Shown here: in pieces, positions 8,965 through 15,254 of the stretch
Position numbering within the stretch: the stretch's first letter is position 1
Layout: every line of letters begins with the position of its first letter
Assembly (NCBI GenBank): GCA_964525755.1
Contig: CAZGIK010000010.1
Span: 61,219-125,218 of the forward strand
Direction of reading: 5' to 3'
Length of the DNA stretch: 64,000 nt
From: UBA6176 sp964525755
GTDB lineage: Bacteria; Verrucomicrobiota; Verrucomicrobiia; Limisphaerales; UBA9464
Program-made: the position numbers and the translations under genes
Notes under the pieces: generated by a model
Database searches by the model: none
What the model was told of the DNA's origin: nothing
The model's input: only the letters and a program-made list of their open reading frames with translations

Positions 8965-9957
8965 TTAACGGTCGGGCCGGGGGCAGCGGAAGAGCAGGGG
9001 GCGCGTGTCGCGGAGGGCGGACCGGCGGGGGAAGCCGTTGTTGTCCACCAGCAGCCAGATGTCGGTGGCGTCGACCGACAGCCCCTCGACGAATCCCATC
9101 GGGATCACGGTGAAGTAGGCATGGGCGGTCTCCACCGCCGCGTAGTCGAAGACGGCGAGGAGGGTCCGGGTGTCGGGATCCACCCGGAGCACCTGCCGCT
9201 GCGGCCGGCACAGGATCCACAGGGAGTCGTCCGCCCAGCACAGGTCGGAATAGTGGACGGCGGATTCCGGGACGCCGGGAGGGGTCACGACGAAATCGTC
9301 GACGACCCGCAGCGTGTCGAGGTCGACCACGAGGATCCGCGCCTCCTCGCGTTCGTTGGCGACATAGAGCCGGTTTCCCCCCGCCGCGATGCCCTCGAAC
9401 GAGGCGTTGCCGTCCCGGGTCGAGAACCGGTGCCGCACCGGGGTCCAGTCGATGGGCAGGCGTTCCACGCGGGCATCGGCCGGATCCCATCGGAGGATCC
9501 ACCGGGGGCCCTCGGCGCAGAGGTACACCCGGCCCCGGTCATCACGGGCCAGGCCCTCGGCGTCGAGGGGCGCTCCGGCGGCCCCGGGCAGGCGGTCGAC
9601 CGGTTCCGGGGCGAACAGCTCCGGCTCCGGAACGAGGAACCCCCGGTCGGCCTCCCGGAGTTCGATCCGGCAGGCGGGCAGGGCCTTGTCGTTCACCGTG
9701 AGCAGGGTGCCGTCGGGGAGTCGCAACAGCGCCGAGGCGTCGAAGCGGGCGCCATCGGGTGGCTCGAGCGCCCAGACCCCGGTCGCCGACAGCGTGTGCC
9801 GGGGCGTCGGCCGGTCCCCGGGTCCGACCGGGTCCGCCGCCGGGCCCGACACGGGCGGCCGGGTGGCGCAGCCGGCCAGTGCCAGCACCAGGGCCCATCC
9901 CAGCCACCGGGCGGCCCGGGATGCGTCGTGTGGGGATGGCGAGGCGTGGGGCGGCAT
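8965..9957 (-). CDS. lipoprotein with phytase/esterase-like beta-propeller
   Basis: A 330-aa secreted lipoprotein. Signal peptide WLGWALVLALAGCATRPP has lipobox L-A-G-C. The body has repeating strand motifs of a propeller (LLRLPDGTLLTVNDKALPACRIEL; LDAEGLARDDRGRVYLCAEGPRWILRW; FEGIAAGGNRLYVANEREEARILVVDL; YSDLCWADDSLWILCRPQRQVLRVD; FVEGLSVDATDIWLLVDNNGFPR). The D/E-G-L/I-A-x-D and LxDN-type segments match the 'esterase-like activity of phytase' family. Enzymatic activity is unproven; it may be a binding propeller. I chose the ATG at 9957. An upstream in-frame start at 10017 would place the signal peptide internally and cover the palindrome at 10006-10017. Confidence 0.75.
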   Translation of the reverse strand: MPPHASPSPHDASRAARWLGWALVLALAGCATRPPVSGPAADPVGPGDRPTPRHTLSATGVWALEPPDGARFDASALLRLPDGTLLTVNDKALPACRIELREADRGFLVPEPELFAPEPVDRLPGAAGAPLDAEGLARDDRGRVYLCAEGPRWILRWDPADARVERLPIDWTPVRHRFSTRDGNASFEGIAAGGNRLYVANEREEARILVVDLDTLRVVDDFVVTPPGVPESAVHYSDLCWADDSLWILCRPQRQVLRVDPDTRTLLAVFDYAAVETAHAYFTVIPMGFVEGLSVDATDIWLLVDNNGFPRRSALRDTRPLLFRCPRPDR

Positions 9958-10005
9958 GCGGGGAGGCAGCGTACCCGTTGCGGCGGGGAAGTCCAAGTGT
10001 GGATC

Positions 10006-10017
10006 GTGTTGCAACAC
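10006..10017. promoter_or_regulatory. 12-bp perfect palindrome, operator candidate
   Basis: GTGTTGCAACAC is fully self-complementary. It sits in the 155-base divergent gap between the propeller lipoprotein (start 9957) and the 77-aa gene (start 10113). A compact dimer site is plausible. No regulator for it is identified. Confidence 0.4.
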
Positions 10018-10112
10018 TCTTGGAATGAGATGGATGCGAATGCGGTTTGGAAAACCTGATTTACACCCCGGGGGTCGATGTTACGATCGCGTCACTGAAC
10101 GCCCATAGTTCC

Positions 10113-10346
10113 ATGGCTGTGACACCGGAACAGCGGCGCGAGGCGCAGGCGCTGCTGAAGAACACCAGTCTGTACCGGGAGTTTCTTGCCGAGAGGGAGG
10201 AGATTCTCCGGCACAAGTGGCTCGAGTCCGAGAAGGCCGGTTGCGACGTCGGTTTCGACGTGGCCTTGATGGACTGGATCACCAAGTACCGCTCCGATTG
10301 GCGCCGCGCACGCCATTCCGCGGCGGAGACCGCGTCGGACGGCTAG
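10113..10346 (+). CDS. 77-aa conserved-looking small protein of unknown function
   Basis: Small, soluble, highly charged and probably all-helical. The motif HKWLESEKAGCDVGFDVALMDWITKYRSDW (roughly residues 34-63) reads like a conserved motif and resembles, from memory, the H-x-W-x-x-S-E-x-A-G-x-D-V-G segment near the end of DUF4032 proteins. Function unknown. I chose the ATG at 10113; a TTG at 10047 in the same frame adds 22 residues. It lies 13 bases upstream of the pyrimidine leader and could be cotranscribed with pyrR-pyrB. Its reading frame after the TAG stays open through the leader ORF. Confidence 0.7.
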   Translation: MAVTPEQRREAQALLKNTSLYREFLAEREEILRHKWLESEKAGCDVGFDVALMDWITKYRSDWRRARHSAAETASDG

Positions 10347-10359
10347 ACCGTCCGTTTCA

Positions 10360-10395
10360 CCGCCTTGAAGGAGGTCCGGCGAGGCCCCAAGGTGG
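10360..10395 (+). promoter_or_regulatory. PyrR-binding loop (anti-antiterminator)
   Basis: The RNA UCCGGCGAGG (10375-10384) fits the Bacillus PyrR-binding core UCCNGNGAGG exactly. It sits on a stem: 10360-10367 (CCGCCUUG) pairs with 10388-10395 (CAAGGUGG), 8 bp with one G-U. A purine-rich 5' bulge AAGGA (10368-10372) follows, then a short upper stem from GG 10373-10374 with CC. A lower stem, a 5' purine bulge and an apical loop with this core are the arrangement known for PyrR-binding RNAs. It lies directly upstream of a gene encoding PyrR, which strengthens the call. Binding of PyrR plus UMP would stabilise this fold and preclude the antiterminator. Confidence 0.85.
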
Positions 10396-10445
10396 ATCCC
10401 ATGACCCCGATTCCCAACCCTGTACCCTGCACGACCGGATCCGCC
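10391..10445 (+). promoter_or_regulatory. antiterminator helix of the pyr leader
   Basis: GGTGGATCC (10391-10399) can pair with GGATCCGCC (10437-10445): nine consecutive pairs with one G-U. The 5' strand shares 10391-10395 with the PyrR-binding stem, and the 3' strand takes 10437-10444 from the terminator's left arm. Forming this helix therefore excludes both other structures, as expected of an antiterminator. Confidence 0.7.
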
Positions 10446-10478
10446 TGGCGCGGACCCGGTCGTTTTCCTGAAGGATGA
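10401..10478 (+). CDS. putative 25-aa leader peptide overlapping pyrR
   Basis: An ATG at 10401 opens a 25-codon frame (MTPIPNPVPCTTGSAWRGPG..., ending RFPEG) closing with TGA at 10476-10478, which overlaps the pyrR ATG (10475-10477) as ATGA. AAGG at 10389-10392 lies 8 bases upstream, a good Shine-Dalgarno distance. That AAGG is buried in the PyrR-binding stem. The pyrR ATG itself has AAGG immediately adjacent with no spacer, so its own initiation signal is poor and coupling through this ORF is plausible. No homology is recognisable; existence is inferred from position only. Confidence 0.4.
   Translation: MTPIPNPVPCTTGSAWRGPGRFPEG
10432..10466 (+). terminator. intrinsic terminator of the pyr leader (attenuator)
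   Basis: CGACCGG (10432-10438) pairs with CCGGTCG (10456-10462). After an A/C mismatch, TCCGC (10440-10444) pairs with GCGGA (10450-10454) around a 5-base loop. TTTT follows at 10463-10466. It ends 8 bases before the pyrR start codon, so it interrupts rather than ends a transcription unit and is best read as an attenuator. Confidence 0.85.
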
Positions 10479-11014
10479 GCCGCTTGATCGCCAATGCCCT
10501 CACCCTGGGCCGGATGGTGTCCCGGATGGCCCATGAGATCGCCGAGCGCAACAGCGACGGCGGCGACGTGGTCATCCTCGGGGTGCAACGGGGTGGGGTG
10601 CACCTGGCCGCCCGACTGGCGGCGAACCTCACCGGGATCGTCGGGCATCCGGTGGCGCACGGGGAACTCGACGTCTCGATGCACCGGGATGACCTTGCCT
10701 CGCGCGGTCCGGCCGAGGTGCACGCCACGCGGCTGCCGGTCGATGTGACCGGGCGGACGGTGGTGCTGGTGGACGACGTGCTGTACACCGGGCGGACCAT
10801 CCGGGCGGCGCTCGACGCGCTGCACAGCTTCGGGCGGCCGCGTCGGGTGCAACTGGCGGTGCTGGTCGACCGCGGGCACCGCGAGCTGCCGATCAAGGCC
10901 GACTTCGTGGGCAAGAACATCCCGACCGCCCCCGGCGAGCGGATCGACGTGCAGTGGGCGGAGGATGGCCGGTCCGACGGGGTGCATCTCACCCGGGAAG
11001 GGGGGGGCGCATGA
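10475..11014 (+). CDS. pyrR: PyrR: pyrimidine operon RNA-binding attenuation protein / uracil phosphoribosyltransferase
   Basis: Binds UMP and pyr leader RNA; many members also make UMP from uracil and PRPP. The length of 179 aa is typical. MVSRMAHEIAERN matches the conserved N-terminal ALTRIAHE-like helix, VVILGVQRGGVHLAARLA follows, and VVLVDDVLYTGRTIRAALDAL is the PRPP-binding loop. VLVDRGHRELPIKADFVGKNIPT is the family's conserved C-terminal signature with the R-G-H-R-E-L-P core. Preceded by its own RNA target, and the last bases overlap pyrB (ATGA at 11011-11014). I used the ATG at 10475; a TTG at 10484 has a better-spaced AAGGA. Confidence 0.95.
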   Translation: MSRLIANALTLGRMVSRMAHEIAERNSDGGDVVILGVQRGGVHLAARLAANLTGIVGHPVAHGELDVSMHRDDLASRGPAEVHATRLPVDVTGRTVVLVDDVLYTGRTIRAALDALHSFGRPRRVQLAVLVDRGHRELPIKADFVGKNIPTAPGERIDVQWAEDGRSDGVHLTREGGGA

Positions 11015-11946
11015 GCTGGGACCGTCGGCACCTGCTGGATCTCCAGTCCCTCACCGCCGGGGAGATCACCGCGATCCTCGACACGGCGCGGGGCTTCAAG
11101 CAGGTGGGGGAGCGGGAGATCAAGAAGGTTCCCGCGCTGCGCGGCCGGACGGTGGTCAACCTGTTCGTCGAGCCCAGCACCCGCACCCGGATCAGTTTCG
11201 AGCTGGCGGCGATGCGGCTGAGTGCCGACGTGATCAACTTCGCGGCCGACGCCTCGTCCCTGAAGAAGGGGGAGACCCTGAAGGACACCGTCCGCAACCT
11301 GGAGGCGCTCAACGCCGACTTCATCATCCTGCGGCACAGCGCGAGCGGGGCGCCGCACTTCCTGAGCCGGTTTGCGCGGGCCCACGTGATCAACGCCGGC
11401 GACGGCTCCCATGAGCACCCCACCCAGGGACTGCTCGACGTGTTCACGATCCGCGAGCGCAAGGGCCGGGTGGCCGGCCTGAAGGTGGCGATCCTCGGCG
11501 ACATCCTCTTCAGCCGGGTGGCCCGGTCCAACATCTGGGCCCTGACCAAGCTCGGCGCCGAGGTGACCCTGTGCGGCCCGCCGACGCTCGTCCCGCGGGT
11601 GTTCGAGCGGATGGGGTGCCGGGTGACGTCGGATGTCGACGAGGCCCTGCGGGGTGCGGACGTGGTGAACCTGCTGCGGATCCAGCACGAGCGGCAGCGG
11701 CAGACGATGTTCCCGAGCGTCGGCGAGTATGCGGCCCGGTTCGGCTTGAACCGGGCGCGGATGGATCTGCTGGACCGGGAGGCGCTGGTCATGCACCCGG
11801 GGCCGATCAACCGGGGGGTGGAGATCGAGAGCGAGCTGGCCGACGGCCCGCGGTCGGTGATCCTGGAGCAGGTGACCAACGGTCTCGCCGTCCGGATGGC
11901 GGTGCTGTACCTGGTCAACGGCGGTTCGCCCGAGCCGGCCGGTTGA
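11011..11946 (+). CDS. pyrB: aspartate carbamoyltransferase catalytic subunit
   Basis: Condenses carbamoyl phosphate and aspartate, the first committed pyrimidine step. The length of 311 aa is standard. FVEPSTRTRISFELAAMRL contains the S-T-R-T carbamoyl-phosphate site, ADASSLKKGETLKDT the K-x-x-E loop, LRHSASGAPHF, INAGDGSHEHPTQGLLDVFTI the H-P-T-Q site, and VMHPGPINRGVEI the P-G-P loop. It overlaps pyrR by 4 bases, so it is translationally coupled. No pyrI or pyrC follows; the next gene is convergent, with the stop codons directly abutting. Confidence 0.97.
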   Translation: MSWDRRHLLDLQSLTAGEITAILDTARGFKQVGEREIKKVPALRGRTVVNLFVEPSTRTRISFELAAMRLSADVINFAADASSLKKGETLKDTVRNLEALNADFIILRHSASGAPHFLSRFARAHVINAGDGSHEHPTQGLLDVFTIRERKGRVAGLKVAILGDILFSRVARSNIWALTKLGAEVTLCGPPTLVPRVFERMGCRVTSDVDEALRGADVVNLLRIQHERQRQTMFPSVGEYAARFGLNRARMDLLDREALVMHPGPINRGVEIESELADGPRSVILEQVTNGLAVRMAVLYLVNGGSPEPAG

Positions 11947-12927
11947 TCACGGAAGCCGGATCCGGGCCACGTAGACCTGCGTCCGGCCTTCGTGCGACGA
12001 GTAGTAGCTCATCCAGAGGCGGTCCCCGTGCCACACAAGCCCCGGGTAGCTGGTGTCGCCGCCGCTGGGCAGGGTGAGGAATTCCTCCAGGCGTCCCTCC
12101 CCGGTGTGGACCCAGCAGAGGGCGGTCCGGACCTTCCCGTCGTAGAGTCGCACTCCGGCGAGGATCCTCCCGTCGGGGAGACGCAGGAGCTGCGGGCCTC
12201 CGATCCGCACCCCGATGTCCTTCCATTCCCAGCGGGTGTAGGGCGGTCGGGACCGGCCGAGCTGACCGGTTCCCGGGTTGCCGTCGCGCCGCATCAGGCA
12301 CCAGCAGGTTCCGTCGGGCAGGTACACCAGTCCGGTCTCGTTCGGCTGGGGATCGGTGAACAACTCGGGGAGCACCGTCCGGAAGTCGCGCCCGTCGCGG
12401 GTCCGGTACAGGCGGGTGAACCGCTGGGCGACCGTGTCGTATCCCACGCCGAGGGCCTCCCCGCCATGCCATGCCACGCGCCACAGCCAGACGTCGGGAT
12501 CGCCCACCGAGGTCGACATTCCCCAGTCAGTCCCGTCGGCGGAGAACCAGACCAGCGACTGATGCCGGACCGGCCCGGGCTGGGGCAGCGCCGCCGCCGC
12601 GTACAGCATCAGCCGCCCGTCCGGCGCGACGGTGACGTGCGGATCCCGCAGGTCGCCCAGCGGCGACGTGATCCGGGCGGCCGAGGTCCAGGCGAGGCCG
12701 TCATCCGACGTCATCACGCGCAGGGCGCCATCGGGCGAGACATGGCCCTGGCCCTCCCGGAACACGCACCAGAACCGGTCCTGCCAGCGGACGAGGTCGG
12801 TGAAGGCGTTGTGCGGCGCGGAATCGCTGATCCGGACCAGGTGTTCGATGCGGGCGGTGTCGGCGCCGGCGGAGAGGGCGGCGAGGAGGGCCGCCAGGGC
12901 GGGAATGTGGCGCAGGAAGCAGGTCAT
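11947..12927 (-). CDS. secreted sialidase-like beta-propeller protein
   Basis: A 326-aa protein with signal peptide MTCFLRHIPALAALLAALSAGADT. The body holds sialidase-superfamily blade motifs: LVRWQDRFWCVFREGQGHVSPDGALRV, SDDGLAW, GDLRDPHVTVAPDGRLMLYAAA, SADGTDWG and LPDGTCWCLMRR. FREG and LRDPHV are usual for exo-sialidase-like hydrolases of Verrucomicrobia and Planctomycetes. It probably acts in the periplasm or outside on glycans. I cannot confirm a full catalytic set (Asp, Tyr/Glu, Arg triad), so a non-sialidase glycosidase or a binding propeller is possible. The stop codon abuts that of pyrB on the other strand. Confidence 0.75.
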   Translation of the reverse strand: MTCFLRHIPALAALLAALSAGADTARIEHLVRISDSAPHNAFTDLVRWQDRFWCVFREGQGHVSPDGALRVMTSDDGLAWTSAARITSPLGDLRDPHVTVAPDGRLMLYAAAALPQPGPVRHQSLVWFSADGTDWGMSTSVGDPDVWLWRVAWHGGEALGVGYDTVAQRFTRLYRTRDGRDFRTVLPELFTDPQPNETGLVYLPDGTCWCLMRRDGNPGTGQLGRSRPPYTRWEWKDIGVRIGGPQLLRLPDGRILAGVRLYDGKVRTALCWVHTGEGRLEEFLTLPSGGDTSYPGLVWHGDRLWMSYYSSHEGRTQVYVARIRLP

Positions 12928-13091
12928 GGGACGGGGGGAAGCTGCGCCGAACGGGGCCCGGGGGAAAGGGTGTTGCGCCGGACGGGTGGAGGATGACCGT
13001 GCCCGTGGCGATGGGGACGCGCTTGCCGTTCACGGTTCCGGGGCCGGATTTTTCAGATGCACGGCCGGGGCCGCCCGGGTAGCGTCCGGCC

Positions 13092-14459
13092 ATGTTCATC
13101 TGGCTGCTGGCCCTGCTTTTCCTGGGCGTGTTCGGCGCGATCGGCTTCCGGTCGGGATCCATCCGCATGGCGGTGGCGCTGGTCGGGACGTGGATTGCGC
13201 TGGCGGCGGCCGGTCCGGTGGGGCGCCTGATCGCCCCGCTGGTGGCCAAGGCCACCAAGGAGAACCTGCTGGTGCAGACCTTCATGCCCGCTCTGGTCGC
13301 CTTCCTGGTGATCTGGGTGATCCTCTATGCGGTCGGCTTCGCGGCCCATCGGCCGGTCGAGCTGTACTTCAAGTACCGGGAAGACGACGCCACCCGGGCA
13401 GGGTTCGAGCGACTGAACCAGGCCGGGGGCCTGTTCCTCGGCTTCGCCATCGCCTTCATCCTCTTCTTCCAGGCCGGCAAGTACATCTACGCCGGCGGCT
13501 ACCTGAGCGCGCAGGTCCTGAGCGAGGAGCGGGATCCGGGCTGGGTGAAGTTCGGCACGACCCTGCGTCGCGAGATGGAGTCGACCGGCTGGGACCGTTC
13601 CTTTGCGCCGCTGGACCAGACCCCGGAGCGGATGTACGAGGTCGCCGACATGCTGGGGATGCTCCATGAGAATCCGGCGGCGCTGGCCCGTTTCCGCGAT
13701 TACCCGGAGTTCATCGAGCTGGCGGACCGTCAGGAGTTCAAGGACCTCGGCGCGGACACCGAGTACCAGGAGCTCGTCGGGGGCAAGTCGGGCCTGGTGG
13801 CCAACTTCAACGACTCCCGCAACCAGACCCTCCTGGGGAACCAGGAACTGGTCGACCGCCTCCTGAAGGTCGACTTCAACGACTTCCGGCATTTCCTCAC
13901 CAAGACCGAGTCGCCGAAGTATGCCGACGACAAGATCATCGGCCGTTGGCGGATCGACGTGAACGCGGTGCTGCTGCAGCAGCGGAGGACCCGCCAGAGC
14001 ATCACCCCGACCGAGTTCGCCGCGATGCGGCGGGGACTGACCGCGCTGCTGCGTCCGCTGCGGTTGCATGCCTACTCGAACGGCGAATTCGTCATCAAGA
14101 TGGCGGAGGCCCCGGCGCCGCCGCCGGTGGACCCGAATGATCCCAACGCGGTTGCCGCCGCCGGCGGGGTGGACAATCCCTACGGAATGGATCCCTCCCT
14201 GGCCGCCCGTTACGGGGTGGCGCCGGCCGGCCGGGCACCGGCGGCGGCGGCGCAGGCCGCCCCGGAGGCGCCGGCGATGGACCTGGGGATCCAGTTCGCC
14301 GACGGCGGTTCCTGGACCCGCCTCGGGGCGCGCTACCAGATCACGACCGGGACCGAGGGGAACGGGTACAAGTCCGAGGCCACCTTCGACGAGAACGGAC
14401 GCCTGCTCTGGAACCTCAAGGAGTTCAACGTTGTCCTCTACTTCGTCCCGACCACCTGA
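13092..14459 (+). CDS. CvpA-like membrane protein with long C-terminal extension
   Basis: Residues 1-140 carry the CvpA-like membrane part: FIWLLALLFLGVFGAIGFRSGSIRMAVALVGTWIALAAA, then a segment near VAFLVIWVILYAVGFAAHRPV and another near LNQAGGLFLGFAIAFILFFQAGKY. CvpA proteins are normally 160-200 aa. This one is 455 aa, with a large soluble C-terminal region containing an Ala/Pro-rich linker (about 340-395) and a small C-terminal strand-rich piece (WTRLGARYQITTG...LWNLKEFNVVLYFVP). Role unknown; the family is linked to envelope stress and colicin V export. It stands alone, convergent with the TPR gene 12 bases away. Confidence 0.6.
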   Translation: MFIWLLALLFLGVFGAIGFRSGSIRMAVALVGTWIALAAAGPVGRLIAPLVAKATKENLLVQTFMPALVAFLVIWVILYAVGFAAHRPVELYFKYREDDATRAGFERLNQAGGLFLGFAIAFILFFQAGKYIYAGGYLSAQVLSEERDPGWVKFGTTLRREMESTGWDRSFAPLDQTPERMYEVADMLGMLHENPAALARFRDYPEFIELADRQEFKDLGADTEYQELVGGKSGLVANFNDSRNQTLLGNQELVDRLLKVDFNDFRHFLTKTESPKYADDKIIGRWRIDVNAVLLQQRRTRQSITPTEFAAMRRGLTALLRPLRLHAYSNGEFVIKMAEAPAPPPVDPNDPNAVAAAGGVDNPYGMDPSLAARYGVAPAGRAPAAAAQAAPEAPAMDLGIQFADGGSWTRLGARYQITTGTEGNGYKSEATFDENGRLLWNLKEFNVVLYFVPTT

Positions 14460-14471
14460 CCGGGGCCCGGC

Positions 14472-15254
14472 TCAACGGCCCTCGGCGGCGAGGCGGGTCC
14501 GGAGCCGGGTGGCGGCGCGCTGGACGGCCGCGGAGGCCGGGTCGAGACGGAGGGCGGCGTCCATCGGGGGCACCGCCTCCCGCATCCGCCCCTGCTGCTG
14601 GTAGGCCGTCGAGAGGTTGACCCAGGCCTCGACGTACCCGGGGTTCAGGGTGGTGGCCTGGACGAAATGGGGAATCGCCTCCGCGGTGCGTCCCATGCCC
14701 GCCAGGGCGGATCCGAGATTGTTGTGGGCGCTGCTGTTGCCGTCCGAATGCCGCAGGGCCGCCTCGAACTCGGCCACCGCCTCCTCGAAACGGCGCTGGC
14801 GTCGGAGGATGTTCCCCAGGTTGTTGTGGGCCTCGGCGTACTCGGGGAGGATGCGGATCGATTCCCGGTAGGCGGCCTCGGCGCCGGCGGGATCCCCGGC
14901 CCGGTTCAACAGGTAGCCGAGGTTGAACCACGCCTCCTCGTCGTCCGGTTGCACCTCCAGCCCCCGCCGGAAGGCCGCCACCGCGGCGTTGGTGTCGCCG
15001 GCGGCCATCCATTCGTTCGCCCGATCGAACACCGCCTCGGCGTCGCCCGACGCCAGCAGGGCGGCGAGTTCGTCGCGGGCCGGATCCGCCGGACCGGCAT
15101 CGCCCGGCACGACCGCCGACGGTTGCCGCGCGGCGGCATCGGGGGCATCCGGCGGGGCGGGGCGACAGGCGGCCAGCGTGATGGCCAGGACCCACGCGGC
15201 GGCGGCCGCGGTCCGGGGCGGGATCCGACGGGTCGAGCGCGGACAGGCGTTCAC
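14472..15254 (-). CDS. TPR-repeat lipoprotein
   Basis: A 260-aa protein. The N-terminus PRTAAAAAWVLAITLAACRPAPP is a lipoprotein signal with an L-A-A-C lipobox. A short Ala/Pro linker is followed by about five to six tetratricopeptide repeats: ANEWMAAGDTNAAVAAFRRGLEVQPDDEEAWFNLGYLLNRAGDPAGAEAAYRESIRILPEYAEAHNNLG and onward to about residue 240. The GTG start at 15254 overlaps the TGA of the CRTAC1-like gene (GTGA), so the two are translationally coupled and their products probably function together. TPRs imply protein-protein scaffolding outside the cytoplasmic membrane. Last gene of the eight-gene minus-strand run. Confidence 0.88.
   Translation of the reverse strand: MNACPRSTRRIPPRTAAAAAWVLAITLAACRPAPPDAPDAAARQPSAVVPGDAGPADPARDELAALLASGDAEAVFDRANEWMAAGDTNAAVAAFRRGLEVQPDDEEAWFNLGYLLNRAGDPAGAEAAYRESIRILPEYAEAHNNLGNILRRQRRFEEAVAEFEAALRHSDGNSSAHNNLGSALAGMGRTAEAIPHFVQATTLNPGYVEAWVNLSTAYQQQGRMREAVPPMDAALRLDPASAAVQRAATRLRTRLAAEGR

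Noticed and set aside
11947..12927. A pyrC-like gene expected after pyrB
   Set aside because: The gene after pyrB is on the other strand and encodes a sialidase-like propeller; no dihydroorotase motif occurs in the window.
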